DNA from: Pseudarthrobacter sp. SSS035
Lineage (GTDB): Bacteria > Actinomycetota > Actinomycetes > Actinomycetales > Micrococcaceae
Length of the DNA stretch: 64,000 nt
Direction: 5' to 3'
NCBI RefSeq assembly: GCF_023273875.1
Contig: NZ_CP096882.1
Span: forward strand, 3,658,001-3,722,000
Part shown: piece by piece, positions 1-7,703 of the stretch
How the letters are laid out: every line of letters begins with the position of its first letter
Position numbering within the stretch: the first letter of the stretch is position 1
Notes under the pieces: model-generated
What the model was told of the DNA's origin: nothing
Database searches by the model: none
The model's input: the letters and a program-made list of their open reading frames with translations, nothing else
Position numbers and translations under genes: made by a program

Positions 1-2215
1 CCGCCGTCCAGTAGATCGTTCCACCTCGAAAGCCCTGCTTGCATGTATTTCCGGCGCATGTTTCGTCCGAGGAAGGATAGCTGAGTCGGGTGTCTTGGCC
101 ACCCATACCGTACCAAAGCGACCCAATTCCGGTTCCCTTGATTACTCCGAACGCCGAAGCCGTCGTCGCTGGATCGTTGAGGATCCGGCCCCCCGCGAAG
201 TCCTGGAAGCATTCCACACTCCCACAGAACTGGGTATCGCCAGCCGGAGTGCCGAAGCGTCCATTGTCTGCCTGAAGAATTTTCCATTTCTCATATATCT
301 CGCCGTTCGTGATGACCCATGCTCCGGACTCCGGCGTCCAGAAGATTTCGCCTCCCGCGAATGACTGCCTACAGGTCAAGCCTTGGCATGATTCGGCGGC
401 AAGTGGCGCGCCGAGCCGTCCTGATAATGATCCTTGGGACTGCCACTTGGCGCCGATGAGTGTCCGCCATACAGGGAAGGCATTTGTGTCCAAGGTCCAT
501 ACCATGATGCCGCCCTGGAATCCTTGCGTGCACTGAGAACTTGTACACGTTTGGTTTTCCATGGGATAGGCGAGTCTACCGTTTTCGGCGCCCAAGGCTT
601 CCCATGCGTTTGCCACCTTTCCGGGGACCACTGCCCAGGGGCCAGATGCTGCAGTCCAAAGAATCTCGCCTCCTTGGAACATCTGACTGCATGCAGTAGT
701 CGAACACGTCTCACTGCCCGTTGGATAGCCGAGGACGCCGGACGTTCCGCCCATCACGCTCCACCTAGCGCCAATACCGCCACTAAATACGGCCACTGCG
801 GGGGTGGACGTGGACCAGTAGATGCTGCCGCCTTGGAAATCCTGTGAGCAGGCGGAGGCAGAGCAGGCTTCGTCAGACGTAGGGTATCCGAGGCGGCCGC
901 CGACGCCGCCCCACTCGCGCCATGTACCGCCGATGGAGCTGAAGTATACGGCCTTGGCGCCGGTGTTGGAGTGCCAGATAATCTGGCCGCCAGCATACTG
1001 CCTGTAGCATCCACCGGATGGCAAGCCGCAGTACAGTGGGAGCGTCTGGGCCCCCAGCCGGCTGGAAGCGCCGCCCAAAGAGTTGTACTTGTTGAGGACA
1101 GGGTCGAAGCCTGTTGCGAGCGCCTGGAGTTCGGCGTAGCTTCCATTGAACACGTTCGAGTCGCCCACGAAAGGTCCCCGGCTGCTGTACTGCCAGATGT
1201 CGTATTTGGTCCAACCGGCCGGCAGCACGCCCGGTGAGACGGTTCGGTATGACGCGATGTGGAGCGGCTGGTTTCGGAACGCCGGGCTGTTACCCGTGCA
1301 CTGTGTCCACCAGTCGGTGGTGGTGTAGATCGCGGGATAGCGTCCTGTCCGTGTGTACATCGTGTTGGAGAAGTCTGCGATCCATTGGACCATCTGGCTC
1401 TGGGACATGTTGTAGCAGGTGTTGCCCAGTTCTGGGTATGGGTTGTATTCGATATCCAGCAGGGGAGGGAGGGTGCCTCCGTCGCCGCTCCAGGCACCGC
1501 CGTTGGACGCGAAGTAATTCGCCTGCGCGGCGCCGGAAGAAACATTAGGGATCGCGAAGTGGTAAGCGCCCCGGATCATGCCGACGCTGCGGGAGCCGTT
1601 GTACTGACTGGAAAAGTAGGGATTCAGATAACTGAGGGCTTCTGACGCTTTCACGTAGGCGAACAGCCCGCCCATGTTTCGCTGTTCCTGCCAATTCACC
1701 GCTCCCTGGTGGCTACTGACGTCGAGCCCCTGGATGCCGGGCGGCATGTATGTGGCCTGTGTCGAAGCCCCGGCTGATTCGGTGGCTGCCCTGATCCCGA
1801 GCTTTTGCTGCAGCCCTTGGCCCATGTGCGCGCCATGGGCCCCCTGTGCGGCTTTGAGTTGGGCCAGCATCTTTGCGTCAACTGTTGATCCCGGCGGAAC
1901 GGACTCGGTGGCGTTCGGAGCCGGGCTGGGCGCTGTTGCTTCGCCCGACGACGTGGCCGGTGCGGGCGCCGTCGGACTTTCCGTCGCAGTGGCCGTAGTC
2001 GGCGCCGCAGGGGAGCCGGGCGCCGGTATGGCGCCAGTCGTTTGAACCGGAGTCGACGACGGCGCCGGCAGGACTTGTTCGTCGGCAGATGCCGGCAAGG
2101 CCGGCACGAAGGAACTGCACACCAGGGCTGAGGTCAGAAGGGCCGCGGCCAGTACCCGTCCGCCGAAGGAGGTGGTTGCGCCCGCACGGGCGCTTGTGAC
2201 TTTGCTGAGACTCAT
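1..2215 (-). CDS. Secreted GH25 lysozyme with LGFP-type repeats (partial)
   Basis: The left edge of the window cuts the gene, so 738 codons are visible and the C terminus is missing. It starts at an ATG behind a GGAG ribosome binding site. Residues 1-45 look like a signal peptide (basic start, hydrophobic run, end near LPASA). A Pro/Ala/Thr-rich linker runs to about 130. Residues 157-370 are a glycoside hydrolase family 25 (muramidase) domain with LDVSSHQG near its start, the acidic LLDIE motif and IWQYSS near its end. At least seven LGFP-like repeats of about 50 residues follow (motifs RLGYPTSDE, VLGYPTGSE, RLSYPSSDE), each carrying a Cys pair. The family cleaves peptidoglycan, and LGFP repeats are thought to anchor proteins to the cell envelope. 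It sits beside surface-polysaccharide genes, so cell-wall remodelling is the inferred role. Confidence 0.88.
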   Translation of the reverse strand, partial: MSLSKVTSARAGATTSFGGRVLAAALLTSALVCSSFVPALPASADEQVLPAPSSTPVQTTGAIPAPGSPAAPTTATATESPTAPAPATSSGEATAPSPAPNATESVPPGSTVDAKMLAQLKAAQGAHGAHMGQGLQQKLGIRAATESAGASTQATYMPPGIQGLDVSSHQGAVNWQEQRNMGGLFAYVKASEALSYLNPYFSSQYNGSRSVGMIRGAYHFAIPNVSSGAAQANYFASNGGAWSGDGGTLPPLLDIEYNPYPELGNTCYNMSQSQMVQWIADFSNTMYTRTGRYPAIYTTTDWWTQCTGNSPAFRNQPLHIASYRTVSPGVLPAGWTKYDIWQYSSRGPFVGDSNVFNGSYAELQALATGFDPVLNKYNSLGGASSRLGAQTLPLYCGLPSGGCYRQYAGGQIIWHSNTGAKAVYFSSIGGTWREWGGVGGRLGYPTSDEACSASACSQDFQGGSIYWSTSTPAVAVFSGGIGARWSVMGGTSGVLGYPTGSETCSTTACSQMFQGGEILWTAASGPWAVVPGKVANAWEALGAENGRLAYPMENQTCTSSQCTQGFQGGIMVWTLDTNAFPVWRTLIGAKWQSQGSLSGRLGAPLAAESCQGLTCRQSFAGGEIFWTPESGAWVITNGEIYEKWKILQADNGRFGTPAGDTQFCGSVECFQDFAGGRILNDPATTASAFGVIKGTGIGSLWYGMGGQDTRLSYPSSDETCAGNTCKQGFRGGTIYWTA

Positions 2216-2334
2216 GTTCTGCTCCGGCCGGCAACGCGCAGATCCCCACGCATCGCGAAATTAGAAACCTAGTGGTTTGTCATTTCGGACGGTGGGGACA
2301 GCTGAGCCGTTTCCAGATCATCTTCATGACCCGG

Positions 2335-2388
2335 CCAATGTAGCACCAATGTTACGGGTGTAACCAGAGTGCTAGTTGTTACCAATGT
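2335..2388. repeat. Three direct CCAATGT repeats upstream of the GH25 gene
   Basis: CCAATGT occurs at 2335-2341, 2346-2352 and 2382-2388 (ACATTGG in the direction of the GH25 gene), in the 188-bp gap between the lysozyme gene and the dehydratase gene. The first two are 11 bp apart, about one helical turn. A regulator site for the lysozyme gene is possible; chance is not excluded. Confidence 0.3.
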
Positions 2389-2403
2389 GAGCTTAGTGGG
2401 AGC

Positions 2404-3411
2404 CTATTTGTCTGCGAGAAGTGCTTGGTCGTGCCGAACCATAGCCGTAACCAGGGCATCGAAATCCACGGACGGACGCCAACCCAGCCGGGACGAAATC
2501 TTGGAGATGTCGCCCCTCATCTCTGTCGCGTCGGAAGGACGAGCCAAGGATTCGTCAACGTCCACCACCGCGGGCCAGTCGTCAATGCCGACAGCTTTGA
2601 AGGCCGCCTCCACGAAGTCCTGGACGGAGTGCGAGACGCCGGTTGCGACCACAAAGTCGTCGGGCTCGGCAGCGTGGATAATCCTGTCCATGGCGTCGAC
2701 GAAGTCCGGAGCCCAGCCCCAGTCCCGGATAGCGTTCAGGTTTCCCAGCGAAAGCTTGTCCAGCTTGCCCGCCGCGATGGCAGCGGCTCCCGACGTGATC
2801 TTGCGCGTGACAAATTTTGCCGGCCGCCGCACCGACTCGTGGTTGTAGAGAATCGCAGAGGAAGCAAACATCCCGCGGCTCCGGTAGACGCTGACGGCGT
2901 GATGCGCCAGCGCCTTCGCGGCGCCGTAGGGGGAGATGGGCCTGATTGGGGTGGACTCGCTCTGCGGCGCCGACTCCGCCTCACCGAACAGCTCGGCACT
3001 CGAAGCCTGGAGAAAGCGGATTTCTTTGCCGGTGGCCTGCTGTAGCTGCCAGATGGTTTCCAGCATTGAGACGACCGAGGCACCTGAGATCAGCGCCGTG
3101 TCGTAGGGGTGCTGCCACGACTGGTACACCGAACTGATGCCGCCGAGGTTGAAGACCAGGTCAGGTTTGACCGATTCGAGAATGGAGCCCACATCGTCCG
3201 GGCGGGAAAGATCGCCGAGGTGGTACTCCACCCCGTCCACGGTTGTTTCCCCCTCATGCGCTCCCGGCTGCAGCGCATGGCGGACGAGGCCATGGACTTC
3301 CCAGCCGCGGGAGAGCAGGGATTCGGCCAGGTAGGACCCGTCCTGGCCCGTTACCCCGGTAAGGAAGGCGGTGCCGACGGGAGCAGGCCCCGCCTCGCTG
3401 AGCGGGTTCAC
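2404..3411 (-). CDS. GDP-mannose 4,6-dehydratase-like NAD(P) sugar dehydratase, paralogue 2
   Basis: 335 residues, an extended short-chain dehydrogenase/reductase. The N terminus has the Rossmann motif GVTGQDGSYLAE (residues about 19-30) typical of GDP-mannose dehydratases. The active-site region shows ASSAELFGE and the Tyr-Lys pair in SPYGAAK, followed by NHESVRRPAKFVTRK and LGNLNAIRDWGWA, all family signatures. It is more divergent than its upstream neighbour (for example SVRRPAK instead of SPRRGPE) and overlaps it by 4 bp, so the two are translationally coupled. It may make or modify a GDP-6-deoxy-hexose for surface glycans. A reductase acting on the product of the first enzyme is an alternative, but it keeps the TGQDG dehydratase motif. 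Confidence 0.82.
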   Translation of the reverse strand: MNPLSEAGPAPVGTAFLTGVTGQDGSYLAESLLSRGWEVHGLVRHALQPGAHEGETTVDGVEYHLGDLSRPDDVGSILESVKPDLVFNLGGISSVYQSWQHPYDTALISGASVVSMLETIWQLQQATGKEIRFLQASSAELFGEAESAPQSESTPIRPISPYGAAKALAHHAVSVYRSRGMFASSAILYNHESVRRPAKFVTRKITSGAAAIAAGKLDKLSLGNLNAIRDWGWAPDFVDAMDRIIHAAEPDDFVVATGVSHSVQDFVEAAFKAVGIDDWPAVVDVDESLARPSDATEMRGDISKISSRLGWRPSVDFDALVTAMVRHDQALLADK

Positions 3412-4391
3412 CGCATCAAGGCAGACTGCTCGGCAATGTCGTTCTCAACCATCATCTTGACGAGTTCGTTGAAGGAGACCTTCGGCTTCCAACCGAGCTT
3501 TTCCTGGGCCTTGGACGCGTCACCGATCAGCAGATCGACTTCGGCGGGGCGCATGAACTTGGGGTCCTGCCGGACATACTTCCGCCAGTTGTCCAGGCCC
3601 GCGGCGTCAAAGGCAGCCTGGAGGAGTTCTTCGATGGAGTGCGTTGCACCGGTAGAGATGACGTAGTCGTCAGCTTCGGGCTGCTGCAGCATCAGCCACA
3701 TGGCTTCCACGTAGTCCCCTGCGAAGCCCCAGTCGCGCTTGGCGTCCAGGTTGCCAAGGACGATTTCGTCCTGGAGTCCGAGCTTGATCCGTGCGACCGC
3801 CATGGAAACCTTGCGGGTGACAAATTCCGGACCTCGGCGTGGTGACTCGTGGTTGAAGAGGATGCCGCTTGATGCGTGCATGCCGTAGGACTCGCGGTAG
3901 TTGATTGTCATGTAGTGGCCGAAGACCTTGGCTACGCCGTAGGGGGAACGGGGCCAAAGGAGGGTTTCCTCGGTCTGGGGCACCTGCTGAACCTTTCCGA
4001 ACATCTCGGACGAGGACGCCTGGTAGAAGCGCACCCTGGAGATGTCGTCCCCGGCATACAGGCGGGTTGCCTCGAGCATATTCAGGACGCCCTTGCCGGT
4101 GACGTCAGTGGTCAGTGACGCGTTCTCCCAGGAGTAAGCCACGAAGGAAATTGCCCCGAGGTTGTAGACCTCGTCCGGCTGGGCAACGCCGAGCACTCGC
4201 ACTAGCGAGGAGACATCGGTGAGGTCGCCGGTGAGCAGCTTGACGCCGGGCACAGTCTGACGGACCAGGTCATGCTTCGGGTTGTTCTGTCCTCGGATGA
4301 GGCCGAAAACTTCGTAGCCCTTCGAGACAAGAAGCTCGGCGAGGTAAAGGCCATCCTGGCCAGTGATTCCGGTGATTAGCGCACGGGGCAT
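3408..4391 (-). CDS. gmd: GDP-mannose 4,6-dehydratase
   Basis: 327 residues from the ATG with an AAAGGA ribosome binding site; an upstream frame extension would run into the glycosyltransferase gene and was not used. Signatures match GDP-mannose 4,6-dehydratase, which converts GDP-D-mannose to GDP-4-dehydro-6-deoxy-D-mannose: GITGQDGLYLAE at the nucleotide-binding start, QASSSEMFGKVQ, the catalytic SPYGVAK (Tyr, Lys), GILFNHESPRRGPEF, and LGNLDAKRDWGFAGDYV. Length is slightly short of the usual 340-370. It is followed with a 4-bp overlap by a second dehydratase-like gene and preceded by a glycosyltransferase, so it probably supplies 6-deoxy-hexose precursors for exopolysaccharide. Confidence 0.92.
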   Translation of the reverse strand: MPRALITGITGQDGLYLAELLVSKGYEVFGLIRGQNNPKHDLVRQTVPGVKLLTGDLTDVSSLVRVLGVAQPDEVYNLGAISFVAYSWENASLTTDVTGKGVLNMLEATRLYAGDDISRVRFYQASSSEMFGKVQQVPQTEETLLWPRSPYGVAKVFGHYMTINYRESYGMHASSGILFNHESPRRGPEFVTRKVSMAVARIKLGLQDEIVLGNLDAKRDWGFAGDYVEAMWLMLQQPEADDYVISTGATHSIEELLQAAFDAAGLDNWRKYVRQDPKFMRPAEVDLLIGDASKAQEKLGWKPKVSFNELVKMMVENDIAEQSALMR

Positions 4392-4479
4392 GGGAAAAGG
4401 TCCTTTGGTTCTGTTTGCTGGGCTAAAGCCACTATATATGGCTGGAGGATTGATCATTGGGGCGTCATCGACGGATGAC

Positions 4480-5631
4480 TCAGGCAGAAGTCTTGGCTCC
4501 CGATCTTTGATCGAGCGCGTAGCGGTATGCCTGCTCGTGGACTTTGGCGCAGTGCTCCCAGGTGAATTTGCGGACTTGAGCCAGTCCGAGTTCCTGGAGC
4601 TCTTCGCTCCTGGCGATTGCGGTCCGGATTGCAGACGCAATGGCCGTCGGGTCTTCCGGATCAAACAGCACGGCGGCGTCACCGACTATCTCAGGCAACG
4701 AACCCGCCGTCGAACTCGCCACTGGACAGCCGGACGCCATGGCCTCCAGTGGGGGAAGCCCGAAGCCCTCATAGAGGCTCGGGAAGACCATGCATGCAGC
4801 GTCTCGGTAGAGCTCCCTGAGCTCCGCCAACGGGACCAGACCGCGAACTTCCACGTTCTCGGGAATATCCGAAAGCGTGTCCAGCGCTCCACCCGTGAGG
4901 ACGAGTCGCAGCTCAGGGTTCGAGGTTTCAAGAAGCTTCATGGCTTCGAAGAGGTTGGTGTGATTCTTGTGCTTCCACCCCCTCGCCGGATACATAATGA
5001 AATTTTTGCGGGGGCCGAAATTCGGGGTAAATTCTTCGGCGTTGACGCCGAGATGGGCGGTGAAGATCTTCTCGGCCGCGATCCCCAAGTGGTTGACGAT
5101 GCTTTCCTTCGCGAAGTCACTGATCGTCACAATTGCGTCGGCTTCGCGCGCCGCTTTCTCATAGAAGACCTTGCGATAAAGCTTGTCGAGTGTTCCGAAG
5201 AGCTCCGGGAGGTCGAGATGCTGGACATCCAGCAGCGTCTGAACGAAGGGCGTTCCCCTCGGTGGCCTAGGCAGGGGAACCGTGAACGGCACGTGGAATA
5301 CATCCATCGGGCGCATCATGCGCAAAATAGTCTTCCGATTCACTATCCCTCTCGCCAAGGTAGCCAGTCGCGAGAGGGTTGACGCACCACCGTTTAGCCC
5401 CGGAACCACCACCTCGTCCGTCTTGTCGCAGAATCCTCGCGCAGATTCATTGACGTAGCACGTCGCGTTGACAGTGCTCGAAGCGCCGAGCTGGCGTGTC
5501 AACTCACGGGCATAAGTCTCACTGCCGCCCATCCCTCCGGGGACGAGCGTGAGCATGGAGACCCCCACATTCAAAGCGTCGGTGCGCGCAGGCTGAGGAT
5601 CGGGGGAAAGGCCTGGCTCGGGGTTTGTCAT
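4480..5631 (-). CDS. Glycosyltransferase family 4 (GT-B fold)
   Basis: 383 residues if started at the ATG giving MTNPEPG, which has an AGGA site about 9 bases upstream; the longer open frame overlaps the divergent galE start and is unlikely. The N-terminal half has GGMGGSETYARELTRQLG, the donor/acceptor loop usual in GT4 enzymes. The C-terminal half has the nucleotide-sugar binding E-x7-E motif in YEGFGLPPLEAMASGCPV (about residues 285-305) and GSLPEIVGDAAVLFDP. Such enzymes transfer a sugar from a nucleotide sugar to a growing glycan on the cytoplasmic face. It lies 88 bp before gmd in the same direction and is likely co-transcribed. Acceptor and sugar cannot be read from the sequence. Confidence 0.88.
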   Translation of the reverse strand: MTNPEPGLSPDPQPARTDALNVGVSMLTLVPGGMGGSETYARELTRQLGASSTVNATCYVNESARGFCDKTDEVVVPGLNGGASTLSRLATLARGIVNRKTILRMMRPMDVFHVPFTVPLPRPPRGTPFVQTLLDVQHLDLPELFGTLDKLYRKVFYEKAAREADAIVTISDFAKESIVNHLGIAAEKIFTAHLGVNAEEFTPNFGPRKNFIMYPARGWKHKNHTNLFEAMKLLETSNPELRLVLTGGALDTLSDIPENVEVRGLVPLAELRELYRDAACMVFPSLYEGFGLPPLEAMASGCPVASSTAGSLPEIVGDAAVLFDPEDPTAIASAIRTAIARSEELQELGLAQVRKFTWEHCAKVHEQAYRYALDQRSGAKTSA

Positions 5632-5778
5632 GCTGAATATCCTAACGTCGGGCACGGTCCGAGGATTGCGGACGAGCGTTCGGGGCCTGGCCTTCGGCCG
5701 CCGGTCGCTTCCTTTGTTCGCGGGTTTCGCCACTCTTAGTCCACATTGGACCCGCGTGTGGCCGTATGCAACGCCCCC

Positions 5779-5784
5779 TAGACT
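5779..5784 (+). promoter_or_regulatory. Probable galE -10 element (TAGACT), leaderless start
   Basis: TAGACT ends 7 nt before the galE ATG and no Shine-Dalgarno sequence is present, which suggests transcription starts at or next to the start codon. The same hexamer type precedes prfB, hrpA and the MBL hydrolase gene. No convincing -35 box is seen. Confidence 0.45.
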
Positions 5785-5791
5785 GGATTCT

Positions 5792-6805
5792 ATGAAGATA
5801 TTGGTCACCGGCGGTGCCGGCTACATCGGATCGCACACAACGCTCTGTCTCCTTGGGGAGGGCCACGAGGTCGTAGTGGTCGATAATCTGATGAATTCGA
5901 GCCCTGAGTCGCTGAGCAGGGTCGAGCGGATCACCGGGAAGCGCGTCGATTTCCGCGAACTCGATTTGCTTGATGTAAGTGCCATAAACCGTGTCCTTGC
6001 AGAAGGTGGCTTTGACTCAGTCATTCACTTCGCAGGGCTGAAAGCGGTCGGGGAATCAGTTGCCAAGCCGCTTATGTACTACCAGAACAACGTAGTAGGC
6101 ACCCTTAACTTGTTGCACAGCATGGAAGCCTTCGGAGTTCGTCGTCTGGTCTTCAGCTCGTCCGCAACCGTCTATGGTGACTCTGAAGAGGTCCCGCTAG
6201 TCGAGAAATCCCCGCTCAATGCCACAAATCCCTACGGCCGCACTAAAGAGCAGATTGAAGACATACTTTCGGATCTCGGGGCTGCCGATCCGCGATGGAG
6301 CATCGCGCTGCTTCGCTATTTTAATCCTGTTGGGGCACACGAGTCGGGCCTAATCGGCGAAGATCCCCAAGGCATACCCAACAACTTGCTTCCATTCGTG
6401 GCGCAGGTTGCCATAGGCCGCCGGGACAAAGTGAAGGTGTTTGGGAACGATTACCCGACGCCGGACGGAACAGGCGTGCGCGACTACATTCATGTGATGG
6501 ACCTTGCTACCGGGCACCTCGCCGCACTCGACTACCTGGCTGAAAAGACGGGGGTTTTCCGCTGGAACCTCGGTACCGGCCGGGGATCATCAGTGCTGGA
6601 GGTTATCGAGGCCTTCGGAGCGGCGGCAAGCCGGACTATTCCATACGAGTTTGCGGACCGTCGGCCCGGAGACTCAGCCGTCAGCTATGCGGACCCATCG
6701 GCTGCCTTGGCCGACTTGGGCTGGTCGGCGCGCCGCGATCTCCGACAGATGTGTCAGGACCATTGGCGCTGGCAAGACGCAAACCCGATGGGCTACCAGC
6801 AATAG
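5792..6805 (+). CDS. galE: UDP-glucose 4-epimerase
   Basis: 337 residues from MKILVTGG, the standard length. It carries the NAD-binding motif GGAGYIGSHTT (residues 7-17), the Ser/Tyr-Lys catalytic set in FSSSATVYGD and PYGRTKEQIE, and LRYFNPVGAHESG and DYIHVMDLA, all typical of GalE. It interconverts UDP-glucose and UDP-galactose, supplying UDP-galactose for surface glycans. It diverges from the glycosyltransferase/gmd operon, and an IS630-family element starts about 155 bp after its stop codon. The start has no ribosome binding site but a TAGACT hexamer 7 nt upstream, so the mRNA is probably leaderless. Confidence 0.95.
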   Translation: MKILVTGGAGYIGSHTTLCLLGEGHEVVVVDNLMNSSPESLSRVERITGKRVDFRELDLLDVSAINRVLAEGGFDSVIHFAGLKAVGESVAKPLMYYQNNVVGTLNLLHSMEAFGVRRLVFSSSATVYGDSEEVPLVEKSPLNATNPYGRTKEQIEDILSDLGAADPRWSIALLRYFNPVGAHESGLIGEDPQGIPNNLLPFVAQVAIGRRDKVKVFGNDYPTPDGTGVRDYIHVMDLATGHLAALDYLAEKTGVFRWNLGTGRGSSVLEVIEAFGAAASRTIPYEFADRRPGDSAVSYADPSAALADLGWSARRDLRQMCQDHWRWQDANPMGYQQ

Positions 6806-7010
6806 ACAGACCCATCTCATGATTTGCTGAAGCAGAGACACGTCGCCCGTTTGCACTCGCCCGCGAGTTCAATGTTGGACTTCTGATTTGCTCAGCACCG
6901 TTGTATGCGCCACCGACTCCCACACCTCGGACTCCACGCACAGTCCGTGAAGACACTGCCCAGTGGTGTGTCTCCAAAATAGTTGATGCTTTGAGTGTTA
7001 AGCTCGTGTC

Positions 7011-7595
7011 ATGGCGAATATAGCTCGTGCATTGGTGGTTTCTGATTCCCAGCGTGCTCTGCTGGAGGCGCTGTCGAAATCGCAGACGGCGTCGCATCGT
7101 GAGGTGCAGCGGGCGCAGGTTTTGTTGATGGCCGCGGAGGGGTTGGCTAATGAATCGATCGCGAAGGTCGCGGGGACGAGCCCGGGGACGGTGAGGTCGT
7201 GGCGGGCCCGGTTCGGGGCAGAGGGCCTGTCCCATTTGGGCGAGGTGCGTGCCGGGCGTGGCCGCAAGCCGGTCATTCCGCAGTCCACGATCGATGAGAT
7301 CGTTGATCTAACGCTGAATTCCCGGCCCGACGGGCAGACGCACTGGTCGGTGCGGACGATGGCGGCGAGGGTCGGCGTGTCCCCGGCGCAGGTGCAGCGG
7401 ATCTGGGCGGCCCGGGGCTTGAAGCCGCATCGGGTGGATACCTTCAAGCTCTCGAACGATCCGCGTTTCGAGGAAAAACTCATTGATGTTGTCGGTCTGA
7501 ATCTGAACCCGCCGGAGAAGGCGATCGTGCTGTGCATGGATGAGTTATGCGAAGCTTCGCATAACTCGTCTGATGTGAAGTCATCGGTTATGTGA
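7011..7595 (+). pseudogene. IS630-family transposase, 5' part (interrupted)
   Basis: Codons 1-178 (7011-7544) encode the N-terminal helix-turn-helix region of an IS630 transposase (HREVQRAQVLLMAAEG, AKVAGTSPGTVRSWRARF) and end with VLCMDE, where D177 is the first catalytic Asp of the DDE triad. Immediately after the Glu codon at 7542-7544 the frame enters the RIT element and stops at 7595 after 16 unrelated residues. The rest of the gene resumes in frame at 10965, so this half alone cannot transpose the element. Confidence 0.9.
7542..7567. repeat. 26-bp perfect palindrome at the left RIT junction
   Basis: GAGTTATGCGAAG followed by its exact reverse complement CTTCGCATAACTC, centred on the AAGCTT at 7552-7557. 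It lies between the target sequence and the left inverted repeat and has no counterpart at the right end. Its half-site CTTCGCATAAC recurs at the inner edge of the left repeat (7643-7653), and GTTATGCCAAG at the inner edge of the right one. It is probably the recombinase core site left on one side after asymmetric strand exchange. Confidence 0.85.
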
Positions 7596-7653
7596 AGTTT
7601 GTCGGTGTTTGAGGTGGTGAGCGGCTTGACGGGCGCCGACTTCTTCGCATAAC
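7569..7653. repeat. RIT left inverted repeat (85 bp)
   Basis: Matches the reverse complement of 10876-10960 at 83 of 85 positions. It holds TGATGTGAAG (7571-7580) and TTATGTGAAG (7588-7597) in one orientation and CTTCGCATAA (7643-7652) in the other, giving an array of related 10-mers that look like recombinase binding sites. Confidence 0.92.
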
Positions 7654-7703
7654 CGAGGTCTCCTTGATTGGTCATGGTATTCAATCAAGGAGGTTGATCG
7701 TTG

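Noticed and set aside
6681..7235. Minus-strand frame across the left IS630 end, considered as the lost 3' end of the membrane protein gene
   Set aside because: It mostly runs antisense to galE and to the transposase, and its sequence is Arg/Ser-rich without membrane segments; nothing supports continuity with the gene at 11529.
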